60,839 bases of DNA from assembly GCF_006335115.1 (NCBI RefSeq), contig NZ_VDMJ01000022.1:1-60839 (forward strand), given 5' to 3'. Positions 26,934 through 35,816 of this stretch are shown here, piece by piece (position 1 is the stretch's first letter; the number at the start of each line of letters is the position of its first letter). The notes below the pieces were generated by a model. The model did no database searches and was not told the DNA's origin. It was given only the letters and a program-made list of their open reading frames with translations. The position numbers were made by a program, and so were the translations under genes. This DNA comes from Streptomyces sp. NP160 (lineage in GTDB: Bacteria > Actinomycetota > Actinomycetes > Actinomycetales > Quadrisphaeraceae).

Positions 26934-28174
26934 GCGGGGTCACCGCGCAGGCACCGGTGCTCGCCGTCGGCGTCACCGGGCTGCTGGGCGACCCCTTCGC
27001 AGACGCCATGCGCGAAGGGGCGGCGTGGGTGATGGCGGCCACGCTCGGGTGGTGGGTCGCGGTGCCGTCCGTGGACGTCGCGACCTCGCCTGCCGTCGTC
27101 ATCCGCGGGTACGTCGCGTGGCTGGCGCTGGCAGTGGCCACCGGGGGAGTGACGTGGCAGGCGATCCTCCTCATGGTCTCGCGGCGTCCCGACCCGCTCC
27201 TGGACATCGGGCGCGGTCTCTTCGCCCTCGTGTTGTGGGCGGCGATCGGGATCGCCGCCCCCGCCGCGGCGCTGCGCGCCGGCGACGCCTTCTCGACGTG
27301 GGTGCTCCTGCGAGCGGCGGACGGCGACCCCTCCGCCCGCCTGATGTCCCTGGCGCAGCTGACCGGTGTCGACTCGAGCGGGGCCGTCATCGTCCTCGGC
27401 CTGCTGCTCATGCTCGCGGGACTCGCTCAGGCCGTCGTCATGGTCTTCCGGGAAGGAGCCGTCGTCGTCCTCGCCGGAGTCGTCGTCCTGGCGGCAGCTG
27501 GCTCGCTGACGGCAGGCACGCGCAGCTGGCTGCCGCGAGTGCTCAGCTGGATGCTCGCGCTGATCGCTTACAAGCCTGTTGCCGCGCTCGTCTACGCCAC
27601 AGCCGTCGCCCTGATGGGTGACGACCAGGACCCTCGGACGGTCCTGGTCGGTCTGACCATGATGCTTCTCGCGATCATCGCCCTCCCCGCGTTGATGCGG
27701 TTCTTCAGCTGGACCACTTCGGGCATCGCCTCCGGCGGAGGCGGGATGGCGGTCGTCGGGATGACGGCCTCGGCGGTGTCAACCGCAGCGGCGGTCCATG
27801 CGTCTCGGGCGTCAGCGGGACCGGGCGCATCCGCCCAGGCGTCGCGGTTGCGGGACGACCTCGGTCCCAGTGCCGGTCCTGAGCCGCCGTCAGGCGCACC
27901 GGCAGGTGCACCTCCTGCACCTGCCGGCCCCCCACCCCCCACCCCCGTCGCCGCCGGTGCTGCTGCCGCTCCGGCGAGTGGCGCCGCCGCGGGCGCCGGG
28001 TCAGCGTCAACGGCGGCCGGGACGGCGACCACCGCAGCCGGGGCCACCGCCACCGGCGCTGTTCCCGTCGGCGCAGCTCTCGCGGTTGTCGCCGTCGGTC
28101 AGGCGGCCCTCGAGGGCGTGAGGCAGGTCGCGTCCTCCGCGGCCGACGAGCTCATCGGTGAAGCACGGTCGTGA
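26930..28174 (+). CDS. polytopic membrane protein (VirB6/TrbL-like)
   Basis: 414 residues from GTG 26930 (GTGA overlap). At least six membrane helices in residues 20-280 (for instance VIRGYVAWLALAVATGGVTWQAILLMV, VVIVLGLLLMLAGLAQAVVMVF, VVVLAGVVVLAAAGSLTA, TMMLLAIIALPALMRFF). A long Ala/Pro/Gly/Thr-rich cytoplasmic or exposed tail (about 295-400) follows. This architecture, and the place between the small pilin-like protein and SCO6880, is that of the channel component VirB6/TrbL in actinobacterial T4SSs. Confidence 0.75.
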   Translation: MSGVTAQAPVLAVGVTGLLGDPFADAMREGAAWVMAATLGWWVAVPSVDVATSPAVVIRGYVAWLALAVATGGVTWQAILLMVSRRPDPLLDIGRGLFALVLWAAIGIAAPAAALRAGDAFSTWVLLRAADGDPSARLMSLAQLTGVDSSGAVIVLGLLLMLAGLAQAVVMVFREGAVVVLAGVVVLAAAGSLTAGTRSWLPRVLSWMLALIAYKPVAALVYATAVALMGDDQDPRTVLVGLTMMLLAIIALPALMRFFSWTTSGIASGGGGMAVVGMTASAVSTAAAVHASRASAGPGASAQASRLRDDLGPSAGPEPPSGAPAGAPPAPAGPPPPTPVAAGAAAAPASGAAAGAGSASTAAGTATTAAGATATGAVPVGAALAVVAVGQAALEGVRQVASSAADELIGEARS

Positions 28175-29721
28175 GCGCCCGCGACGGGGCCACCGCGACG
28201 ACGGCGGACGACCAGGTGCGTATGTACGGCGGGTGGCGCCTGCGACGCGGCATCGGGCTGTGGGGTCTTGACGCCGCCTCCACGACGGTCGTCCTGGCCT
28301 GCGCCCTCGTGCCCCTCGTCCTGGCCGCGATCGACCCGCGCGTCGGTGCCATCAGCGCGGCGCCGGCACTGCTAGTGGCGAGCGTGACGGCGGTCCGTGT
28401 CGGAGGCGTCCCACTCGGCGTCCACGTCCAGCGACGCGTGACGTGGGGCCGCTCCCGCAGGGCCGGGCGCAGCTCGCGCCGGTACGGACCAAATGCTGCG
28501 AGCACCGCCGCCGCCTGGCCGGCGCCGCTCGGCAAGCTGCAACTCATCGAGGCGCAGGGGACGAGAGGTGCCTACGCGGTGGTGCGTGACCTCGACCTCG
28601 GACTGCTCACGGTGTCGATCAGGTGCGCGGCGTCCTCGGCGTGGCTCGTCGAGCGCGATCAGGCCGACGGCTGGGTCGGTGCGTGGCACGCCTGGCTGGC
28701 GTCTCTGGGCTATGCGCCGTCGGTGAGGTGGGTGAGCGTCGTCGTCGAGACGGCACCGGAGTCCGGGACCGCCCTGCGCGACGAGGTCGCTGCCCGCGAA
28801 GCCCCCTCGTCGCCACGAGACGCCCGCAGCCTGCTGAAGGAGCTGGTCCGGCGTTCGCCGGCGGCCGCCGCTCACGTCAGCACGTGGGTCTGCGTGACGG
28901 TCGACCCCACGGGCGTGGACCGCCGCAGGCGACCTCGCAGGGCGGGCACGGAGGCCGGTGCCGCCGGGGACCTGCCTGAGCTGGACAGGCTCATCTCCGG
29001 TTTGGAGTCTTCGCTGGCCGGGTGCGGCGTGACGGTGCTGGGTCGAGCAGATGCCACCCAGCTCCTCGGCGCGGTGTCCGACGCCTACGACCCCGTCACG
29101 CGTGGTCGGCGTTCCGTTGTGCTGCCGGCCACGCGCCGCACCGCGAGCCGCCTGCGCACCTGGGACGACGGCTCACCGGTCGCCGTGGAGGAGGCCTGGG
29201 ACCATCTGCGTCACGACTCGGGCTGCTCCGTGAGCTGGGGCTGGCGTGAGGCGCCCCGCGCCCAGGTGACCAGTGATGTGCTCTCGCGATTGCACTCACC
29301 CGGCCGCCATCCTCGACGCGTCGCCGTGCTGTACCGACCGCTGCCAGCGGCGGACGCCGCTCGACTGCTGGAAGCGGAGGTCAACGCCGCGGACTTCCGC
29401 GAGGCCATGCGCCGCGCCCAGCGCCGCGACGAGACCGCTCGGGACGTCGCCGACCGGGAACAGGCCCGCAAGGCCGCACGCGAGGAGGCCAGCGGAGCCG
29501 GCGTCGTCCTCGTCAGCATCTACGTGACGAGCACCGTCACCGACCCGGCGCAGCTCCCTGACGCGGTCGCCGAGGTCGAGGCGCGCGCAGACCAGTCGCG
29601 CATCCGGCTGCGCCGCTTGTACGGCGGCCAGGCGGTCGGGTTCGCCGCCACGCTGCCGCTGGGCCTGCACCCCGTGGCGATGACGAGCCGGCCTCGTCGC
29701 GGACAGAGGAGCCGAGGATGA
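28171..29721 (+). CDS. SCO6880 family protein (T4SS component)
   Basis: 516 residues. N-terminal YGGWRLRRGIGLWGLDAAS leads into two membrane helices (about 34-75), as in the PrgI-like start of this family. The cytoplasmic body carries APLGKLQLIEAQGTRGAYAVVRDLDLGLLTVSIRC, WVGAWHAWLASLGYAPSVRWVSVVVETAPESG and a later SWGWREAPRAQVTSDVLSRL region. Members are encoded just before the VirB4-like ATPase in actinobacterial transfer loci and are thought to correspond to the N-terminal VirB3/VirB4 portion. GTG start overlaps the upstream stop (GTGA) and its own stop overlaps the next start (ATGA). Confidence 0.85.
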   Translation: MSARDGATATTADDQVRMYGGWRLRRGIGLWGLDAASTTVVLACALVPLVLAAIDPRVGAISAAPALLVASVTAVRVGGVPLGVHVQRRVTWGRSRRAGRSSRRYGPNAASTAAAWPAPLGKLQLIEAQGTRGAYAVVRDLDLGLLTVSIRCAASSAWLVERDQADGWVGAWHAWLASLGYAPSVRWVSVVVETAPESGTALRDEVAAREAPSSPRDARSLLKELVRRSPAAAAHVSTWVCVTVDPTGVDRRRRPRRAGTEAGAAGDLPELDRLISGLESSLAGCGVTVLGRADATQLLGAVSDAYDPVTRGRRSVVLPATRRTASRLRTWDDGSPVAVEEAWDHLRHDSGCSVSWGWREAPRAQVTSDVLSRLHSPGRHPRRVAVLYRPLPAADAARLLEAEVNAADFREAMRRAQRRDETARDVADREQARKAAREEASGAGVVLVSIYVTSTVTDPAQLPDAVAEVEARADQSRIRLRRLYGGQAVGFAATLPLGLHPVAMTSRPRRGQRSRG

Positions 29722-31160
29722 GGCGGGAGCAACCAGCGTCAGCCCCTCGGTCACGCGGCACGGCAGTCGAGCGTCCCATCCACGTGGAGGCCGCCCCGGA
29801 GTACCAAGCCACCACGGTGCAGGCCGCGGGCCTGTTCCCCTTCACCGCCGGGTCGGGCTCACCCGCCTCCGGCGTCCCCGTCGGGCGGCACCTGCTGTGG
29901 GGCGAGGTCGTCTGCCTCGATCCTTTCGCGTGGCTCGAGCAGGGGCTGGTCACCAACCGCGGGATCTTCGTTCTCGGCCAGCCGGGGACCGGCAAGAGCG
30001 CCATCGCCAAGCGCCTCACCCGTGGCGGGATGGCCTTCGGCGTGACGCCGCTGTTCCTCGGCGATGCGAAACCGGACTACTCGCCGGTCGTCGGCTCGGC
30101 AGGCGGACAGGTCGTCCGCGTCGGTCGAGGTCTGGACCGCATCAACCCCCTCGACAGCGGCCCGCTCGGCGCTGCCCTGACGCACCTGTCCGGTCAGGCC
30201 GCAGCCACCGTCCGTGCCGAGGTGAGGGGGCGCAGGATCTCGGCGGTGCTCGCGCTGGCGGCGCTGGTCCGCATCTCCGCCCCCGTCACCAACGGCGAGG
30301 AGGCCGTGATCGGCGCGGCCATCGACCTCCTCACGGACCCCCACGCCGGACGGGGTGGTGAACCGACGGTGCCGGACGTCCTCAGCCTGCTGCGCCAGGC
30401 GCCGGACCAGGTCATGTCCGCGGCGGAGGTCACGTCAGCAGAGCAGTACGACCTCGAGACCCGTCGCCTGCGGCAGACGTTGCGCACCCTGTGCGACGGC
30501 TCCCTGCGCGGCGTCTTCGACGGGCCGACCAGCACGCCCCTGGACCTCAGTGCGTCAGCCATTAGCGTGGACATCTCAGCGGTCGCCTCAGCCGGGGACA
30601 CGCTTCTCGCCGCGGCGATGCTGTCCACGTGGTCCTACGGCTTCGCCGTCATCGACGCGGCCGCAGCCCTCGCCGACGCCGGTCTGGCGCCGCGCCGGCG
30701 GTTCGTGGCCGTGCTGGACGAGCTCTGGCGAGCCCTGCGCGGCGCCCCGGGGCTCGTCGACCACGCCGATGCGCTGACGCGGGTCTACCGCGGTCGCGAC
30801 GTGGCCCACCTGATGGTCACCCACTCCCTGGACGACCTCAGCGCCCTCCCCAGCGAGGCTGACCGCGCCAAGGCCAGGGGGTTCGTCGACCGCTGCGCCA
30901 TCACCGTCCTCGCTGGGCTGCCGATGCGGGAGCTGGACGAGCTCAGCCGGATCGTGCACCTGACCACCGCGGAGCGGCAGCTCGTCGCCTCGTGGTCCTC
31001 ACCCGAGACCTGGCACTCCGGCGGACGCCATCCTGGACGCGGCAAGTACCTGATCAAGACGGGACAGAGGATCGGCATCCCGGTCGAGATGCAGCTTGTG
31101 GGTGACGAACCCGGCCTGTACGAGACCGACCACCGCGCCGGTCCGAGGCCGACGTCGTGA
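29718..31160 (+). CDS. VirB4-like conjugative transfer ATPase
   Basis: 480 residues. Walker A is GQPGTGKSAIAKRL (about residue 90), followed by GVTPLFLGDAKPDYSPVVGSAGGQVVRVGRGLDRINPLD, a VirB4 hallmark, and Walker B VAVLDELWRALRG with the downstream RDVAHLMVTHSLDDL. It lacks the N-terminal half of classic VirB4, which in this lineage is supplied by the separate SCO6880 protein. Powers assembly or substrate transfer. Start and stop both overlap neighbours (ATGA, GTGA). Confidence 0.88.
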   Translation: MRREQPASAPRSRGTAVERPIHVEAAPEYQATTVQAAGLFPFTAGSGSPASGVPVGRHLLWGEVVCLDPFAWLEQGLVTNRGIFVLGQPGTGKSAIAKRLTRGGMAFGVTPLFLGDAKPDYSPVVGSAGGQVVRVGRGLDRINPLDSGPLGAALTHLSGQAAATVRAEVRGRRISAVLALAALVRISAPVTNGEEAVIGAAIDLLTDPHAGRGGEPTVPDVLSLLRQAPDQVMSAAEVTSAEQYDLETRRLRQTLRTLCDGSLRGVFDGPTSTPLDLSASAISVDISAVASAGDTLLAAAMLSTWSYGFAVIDAAAALADAGLAPRRRFVAVLDELWRALRGAPGLVDHADALTRVYRGRDVAHLMVTHSLDDLSALPSEADRAKARGFVDRCAITVLAGLPMRELDELSRIVHLTTAERQLVASWSSPETWHSGGRHPGRGKYLIKTGQRIGIPVEMQLVGDEPGLYETDHRAGPRPTS

Positions 31161-33046
31161 GGCGCGCGGACAGCGGTGGCGGTCTCGAAGCAGCTGGCGG
31201 ATCCGGGCCCTGGCTGCTGCTGGTGGCGCTGTGGACGCCCGTCGCCGTCGCGGGCCTGTGGTGGACCGCTGGATGGACCGCCTCGTGGCTCAGCGGTCGT
31301 GGAGGGGTCGGACCGTCGCTCGGCCTGCCCTTCGTGCGGGCTCAGCTGCTCGACGGTCCGTCCAGCGTCTGGCCCGGCGTCTCCTCGACGGTCGTGGCTG
31401 TCGTCTTCCTCCTGGAGCTGCTGGCCATCGCCGCCGCAGGAGGCGTCGTCGTGGTGAGGCGCCCGGTGCTGGGTCGGTCCGTGCCGCTCAGCTCACTGGC
31501 GCGGGCGTCCGACGTCGCGGTGCTGGCACCGGCGGGCGTTGGGCGTCGCGCTCTTGCTCTCCGCCCCTCGTTGGCGAGCACCTCGTCCCGCCGGATCCCG
31601 CCGTCGGAGAAGGGGGTTGCGCTGGGACACCTGAACGGCGAGCGACGGCGGGAGTGTGAGCTGCGCGCCTCGTGGGAGGACGTGCTGCTCGCGGTCATGG
31701 CCCCTCGAGCGGGGAAGACCACGGCGCTCGGCGTCCCTGCGGTGCTCGACGCTCCGGGGGCCGTCGTCGCGACGAGCAACAAGGCGGACCTCTGGACGGC
31801 GACCGCCCAGCTGCGGGCGCAGGAGACCCAGGAGGTCGTCTGGGTCTTCGACCCGCAGCAGATCGTCTTCGCTCCCCAGACCTGGTGGTGGAATCCGCTC
31901 AGAGGAGTCACGAACATTGAGGAGGCGCACCGGCTGGCGGGCCACTTCGTCCAAGAGGTGAGGGGCTCCCGGAACCGCGACTTCTGGACGTCGGCCGCTC
32001 ACGACCTCCTCACCGGCCTCCTATTGGCTGCCGCGGACGCCGGCAAGGACCTGCACGACGTCTACAGCTGGCTCAACGACCCGACCACGCCGGAACCGGC
32101 TGAGCTGCTGGCCCGGCACGGGCGTGCCGCCGCCTCCGCGAGCCTTCGTGGTCGCCAGCTCGGTGCCCCCGAGACCCGCGACGGTGTCTTCGAGACGGCG
32201 CGTACGGCTGCCCAGTGCCTTCGCGACGAGGCGATCATGTCGTGGGTCACCGCTCCGCCTGGCGGTGGAGCTGGCGCTGGGGGCGTCTCAGGGACGACAG
32301 CCGAGGAGTTCGACGCGGTCCACTTCGCCGTCTCCCGGCAGTCCCTCTACCTGCTCTCGCGAGACGGTGCCGGCGCTGCGGCCCCGCTCGTGGCGGCGAT
32401 CACGGACCGGGTCATGCGCGAGGCGGTACGAGCCGCCGAGCGTCGCGGGGGAAGGCTCGACCCACCGATGCTCGTCGTGCTCGATGAGGCAGCCAACGTC
32501 TGCCGCATCAGCGATCTGCCCGACCTCTACTCGCACCTCGGGTCCAGAGGCGTCGTGCCGCTCACGATCCTCCAGTCCTACCGGCAGGGGACGCGCGTGT
32601 GGGGTGAGCACGGGATGGACGCCCTGTGGTCGGCTGCCACCTGCAAGGTCATTGGCTCGGGGCTCGACGACGCCAAGGTCGCTGAGGACATCTCACGCCT
32701 CATCGGAGACCACGACGTCGTCGTCCGCTCGACCAGTCGCACCCGGGGCCAGGTGAGCACCTCCACCAGCACGAGGAGCCAGCGCATCCTCGCCGCAGAC
32801 GCCGTGCGAGCCCTCCCGCGGGGAAGCGCGGTGCTGCTCGCTACCGGGTGCCGCGCCGCCTACGTCGGGTTGACGCCCTGGTACGAGAGCAAGCGGGCCA
32901 CCGCAGTCCGGCGGGAGATGCACGTCGCTGAGCAGCTGCTCACCACACGTGCCGGCCGGGCCTTCGGCGTCGACGCAACTGAGCCCCAGAGGAGATCACC
33001 CTGTGAACCGGCCCTCACCCCGCGACCACGACGCCGTCCTCGCTGA
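31157..33046 (+). CDS. VirD4/TraG-type coupling protein (T4SS DNA transfer ATPase)
   Basis: 629 residues. Two N-terminal membrane helices (about 15-40 and 75-100), then the RecA-like core. Walker A is APRAGKTTALGVPAVL (about residue 180), followed by VATSNKADLWTATAQLR, VFDPQQIVFAPQTWWWNPLRG, Walker B MLVVLDEAANVCRISDLPDLYSHLGSRG and an arginine-rich ILQSYRQG block. Coupling proteins recruit the relaxase-DNA complex to the transfer channel. Full length for the family. GTGA overlap with the VirB4-like gene. Confidence 0.92.
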   Translation: MRRADSGGGLEAAGGSGPWLLLVALWTPVAVAGLWWTAGWTASWLSGRGGVGPSLGLPFVRAQLLDGPSSVWPGVSSTVVAVVFLLELLAIAAAGGVVVVRRPVLGRSVPLSSLARASDVAVLAPAGVGRRALALRPSLASTSSRRIPPSEKGVALGHLNGERRRECELRASWEDVLLAVMAPRAGKTTALGVPAVLDAPGAVVATSNKADLWTATAQLRAQETQEVVWVFDPQQIVFAPQTWWWNPLRGVTNIEEAHRLAGHFVQEVRGSRNRDFWTSAAHDLLTGLLLAAADAGKDLHDVYSWLNDPTTPEPAELLARHGRAAASASLRGRQLGAPETRDGVFETARTAAQCLRDEAIMSWVTAPPGGGAGAGGVSGTTAEEFDAVHFAVSRQSLYLLSRDGAGAAAPLVAAITDRVMREAVRAAERRGGRLDPPMLVVLDEAANVCRISDLPDLYSHLGSRGVVPLTILQSYRQGTRVWGEHGMDALWSAATCKVIGSGLDDAKVAEDISRLIGDHDVVVRSTSRTRGQVSTSTSTRSQRILAADAVRALPRGSAVLLATGCRAAYVGLTPWYESKRATAVRREMHVAEQLLTTRAGRAFGVDATEPQRRSPCEPALTPRPRRRPR

Positions 33047-33449
33047 CCTCGACGCTCGGTTGACGCGCCTGACCAGCGACGTCGAAGACCTCGCTTCCCT
33101 CACCAGGGCGGACGCGCCAGCTGCTGCGGACGCCGCGTCACAGCCGGAGTCGCCCGGCTTTCCCGTGCCTCCCGTGTACACGTCTGCCGAGGTCTGGGTG
33201 CGCGAATTCGTCTTCGAGGTCTTCCAGCGGCCCTTCGGGGGAGAGGTGCGCTGGTGCGCGAGCTGGCAGGACCACCCCGAGGCCGTCCTGCGCCTGGAGG
33301 CGATGTGGCGCGCGTGGGAAGTGCTGCACCAGGACGACGGGCTCGGCCTCTCCCGCTGGCTGCTGAGCCACTTCGACCCCAGCTTCACCGTCCTGACGGG
33401 ACGCACCGGTCCCTTCGCCCGCTGCACGGTCGAGCGGCATGTGGCGTGA
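33003..33449 (+). CDS. DUF4913 domain protein
   Basis: 148 residues starting at GTG 33003 with AGGAGA 8-9 nt upstream, inside the end of the coupling protein gene (44-bp overlap). The N-terminal third is a charged coiled-coil-like helix (HDAVLADLDARLTRLTSDVEDLASL). The DUF4913 part (about 60-145) is WVREFVFEVFQRPF, EVRWCASWQDHPEAVLRLEAMWRAWEVL, SRWLLSHFDPSFTVLTGRTGPFARC. This family almost always follows a TraG-type gene in actinobacterial elements; function unknown, perhaps a T4SS accessory. Last gene of the rightward transfer operon. Confidence 0.85.
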   Translation: MNRPSPRDHDAVLADLDARLTRLTSDVEDLASLTRADAPAAADAASQPESPGFPVPPVYTSAEVWVREFVFEVFQRPFGGEVRWCASWQDHPEAVLRLEAMWRAWEVLHQDDGLGLSRWLLSHFDPSFTVLTGRTGPFARCTVERHVA

Positions 33450-33454
33450 CGGTG

Positions 33455-34315
33455 TCAAGTGGTCGGACGGACGGCCGCCAGACCCAGGTGCCTAGCTGAG
33501 AAGAGCATGTGCCTGTCGTAGCTGATCAGGGTCACCGGCCGGTCAGCCATCTGCTGGATCTGCAGTGCCTGAGTGATGATCTCCGAGTCTCCTACCGGCA
33601 GCGGCACATGGTGCGGCCCGTCGAGGAGTAGCCGTCCCCACACTCGGCACCCTCCGGCGCTGACGTCGGGACGGATGACGAAGCGCTCTTTCGATTCGGC
33701 GACGTTCACCTCCAACCAGGCGAGCACTCTGAGCGCCCGAGTCCGGGTGTTGGCATCGGTCGCACTCGCTGCTTCGGTCTTTGGCTTCCGCAAAGCGTCG
33801 CCGCGGTCCTTGAGGCGATCCAGCTCGACCAGCACCTGGTGGAGGACGACCACCTCGACGCTGTCGCCCCGGTCTGCGACGTACGACTCCCAGGCTGCCT
33901 CGGGCAGGTACGGCTCCTGGCCCATGAGGACGCTGGTGTCGGGAACGAGCAGCGTCCCCGCTGACTCCCACATCCGCTGTCGAGAGGCGATCTCGACGAG
34001 GGTCTCCTCGAAGGCCCTGAGGCGCAGCTCGACCTCGCTCAGCACCAGGTGCGTCAGCTGTTGTCCGAGTGCGCGTGGATCCACTCCGTGGACCAGGTAG
34101 TAGCCGCGGGAGGTGACGAGACCGTCCAATGTTGGACCGGTGACGACGCTCGAGAGCACCGGCAGGCGCGAGCCGGCCCACCTGACATAGGCGTTGAAGG
34201 TGTCGACCGCCTGGTTCGAGCCGACGTTCCGAACGGACGCGAGAGCCTCCTGCGCCTCCTTCAGGACCCTCTGGATGTGGTCGATGCGGACACCGGGAAC
34301 GAGATGGACGTCCAC
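33455..34315 (-). CDS. PIN domain ribonuclease-like protein
   Basis: 286 residues, two parts. The N-terminal 115 residues form an unrecognised helical domain (HIQRVLKEAQEALASVRN, TLDGLVTSRGYYLVHGVDPRALGQQL). The C-terminal 150 hold a PIN domain: LLVPDTSVLM, with the first metal Asp, VVVLHQVLVELDRLKDRG, with the conserved E, VGDSEIITQALQIQQM, with the D-S-E trio, and VTLISYDRHMLFSARHLGL. PIN proteins are metal-dependent RNases, many of them toxins. No antitoxin-like partner is adjacent. It converges on the DUF4913 gene, with 5 bp between stops. Confidence 0.82.
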   Translation of the reverse strand: MDVHLVPGVRIDHIQRVLKEAQEALASVRNVGSNQAVDTFNAYVRWAGSRLPVLSSVVTGPTLDGLVTSRGYYLVHGVDPRALGQQLTHLVLSEVELRLRAFEETLVEIASRQRMWESAGTLLVPDTSVLMGQEPYLPEAAWESYVADRGDSVEVVVLHQVLVELDRLKDRGDALRKPKTEAASATDANTRTRALRVLAWLEVNVAESKERFVIRPDVSAGGCRVWGRLLLDGPHHVPLPVGDSEIITQALQIQQMADRPVTLISYDRHMLFSARHLGLAAVRPTT

Positions 34316-34385
34316 ATCCGACAGTCAGCCACCGATGCCGGGTGGTGCACCACTCCAGCTGCGCCGCCTGCATCGCCGGGCCGAC

Positions 34386-35816
34386 TCATCGCCCTCGGCT
34401 CCGGGACGGCGACTGCTCGCTGGGGACTCGGTCATGCTGGGGCGGGCGGGCTGTCCCGGGCCGTGCGGCGAAGGTGCTGCCAGCAGTGGGGGTTGCGGCG
34501 CGGACCGCCGCGTCGACCGTGCTTGCCAGCAGGTCAAGCCGCTCCGCGAGCTGGCGGCTCGCAACTGTTCGCGCCTCTTCGGGAAGGACCGCGACGAGCG
34601 GCGCGACGTGTCGTGCAGCTCTCACCCGGCCCTCGACCCATTGCAGCTCGTCCCTCCAAGCGTCGAGACGGGCGTTGATGACGGAGGTGAGCAGAGGCAC
34701 CCGCTCGTTGCTGATGAGAAAGGCCAGGTGGCCGGCTCCCTCCTGCCGCAGGACGTCGGCAGGGTCCTGTCCCTGGGGGAGCTGGAGGCGGTGGAGGCTG
34801 GCGCCGCGGGGGGCGAGGTGCCTGAACGCCGTCTCCGCCGCCGCTTCGCCTGCACGGTCGTGATCGGTGGCGACGATCACGGTGGGGTGCTCCCCGCGCG
34901 GCGCTCCCACGAGAGTCGCGACGTGGCGCTCTGACATCGCGGTACCGCACAGGGCCATACCGGCCCATCGGGTGCCCTGGCAGGAGGAGACGGCGATGGC
35001 GTCGAGAGGCCCCTCCACCAGGACAGGTGTCGCCCCCCACCACCGCACGTCGCGAGGGTCTCTCGCTGCGTAGAGCGTGGCGGACTTGTCGTAGATGGCC
35101 GACGCGGGGCTGTTGAGGTACTTCGGCGTGCGGCTGTCTGCACCTTCGGCGCAGCGGCCGACGAAGGCCACGACGTCGTCGCGCACCCTGACGGGAAGGA
35201 CCAGGCGGTCGCGGAAGTGATCGATCAGGTTGCCCGTGGACGCACGCCTGCTCAGCCCTGAGGCGACGAGCACCTCGTCTCCCCACCCGCGCTGGCGCAG
35301 GTGGTCGGTCAGCGCGGTCCACCCGGCCGGCGCGTACCCGGCCGACCACGGGTCCTCGAGGGCGATGTCGAGCCGACGCGCAGCGAGGTACTCGGGCACC
35401 CAGCTGCGCGGCAGGTGGCTCCGGAAGAAGGCCAGCGCCTCGTGGTGCACCGCGTACAGGTCTTCCTCGGGCCGGCGCAGTGGTCTCGTCGTCGGACCTG
35501 CTGGGGTGGGACCGTGATCGGCGGCGCTGGCGAGGAGGACTCTTGTCGAGACCGCTCGTGTCGGCGCTCCAAGGGTGCCGCCAGCGTCCACGTCGGCTGG
35601 GTGGCTCCACGGCGACGTCGAGCTGCTCACCGCGTCGGGTGCGCGCTCGATCGCGGCCTGGGTCTCGGGCTCGCGGGCGGCGGGCCGGCCAGGCCGCAGC
35701 CGGCGTCGGATGGAGGAGATCCGCACCGCTGCCTCGGCCGCCGAGGTCAGCAGGCTGCCCAGCTGGGCCAGACGCTGCACGCCTTCTTCGTGCGGGTCGG
35801 AGTTGTCGGCGCTCAC
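34386..35816 (-). CDS. Toprim-domain DNA primase of the mobile element
   Basis: 476 residues. After a variable N-terminus comes a DnaG-like catalytic core (about 115-360): EALAFFRSHLPRSWVPEYLAARRLD, LVLPVRVRDDVVAFVGRC, SRTPKYLNSP and KSATLYAA. The Toprim part has LVEGPLDAIAVS, with the catalytic Glu, GMALCGTAMSERHVATLVG and VIVATDHDRAGEAAAETAF, with the D-x-D motif. No CHC2 zinc finger is seen at the start, unlike chromosomal DnaG. Element primases prime the transferred strand or plasmid replication. Overlaps the relaxase stop by 4 nt (ATGA). Confidence 0.88.
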   Translation of the reverse strand: MSADNSDPHEEGVQRLAQLGSLLTSAAEAAVRISSIRRRLRPGRPAAREPETQAAIERAPDAVSSSTSPWSHPADVDAGGTLGAPTRAVSTRVLLASAADHGPTPAGPTTRPLRRPEEDLYAVHHEALAFFRSHLPRSWVPEYLAARRLDIALEDPWSAGYAPAGWTALTDHLRQRGWGDEVLVASGLSRRASTGNLIDHFRDRLVLPVRVRDDVVAFVGRCAEGADSRTPKYLNSPASAIYDKSATLYAARDPRDVRWWGATPVLVEGPLDAIAVSSCQGTRWAGMALCGTAMSERHVATLVGAPRGEHPTVIVATDHDRAGEAAAETAFRHLAPRGASLHRLQLPQGQDPADVLRQEGAGHLAFLISNERVPLLTSVINARLDAWRDELQWVEGRVRAARHVAPLVAVLPEEARTVASRQLAERLDLLASTVDAAVRAATPTAGSTFAARPGTARPPQHDRVPSEQSPSRSRGR

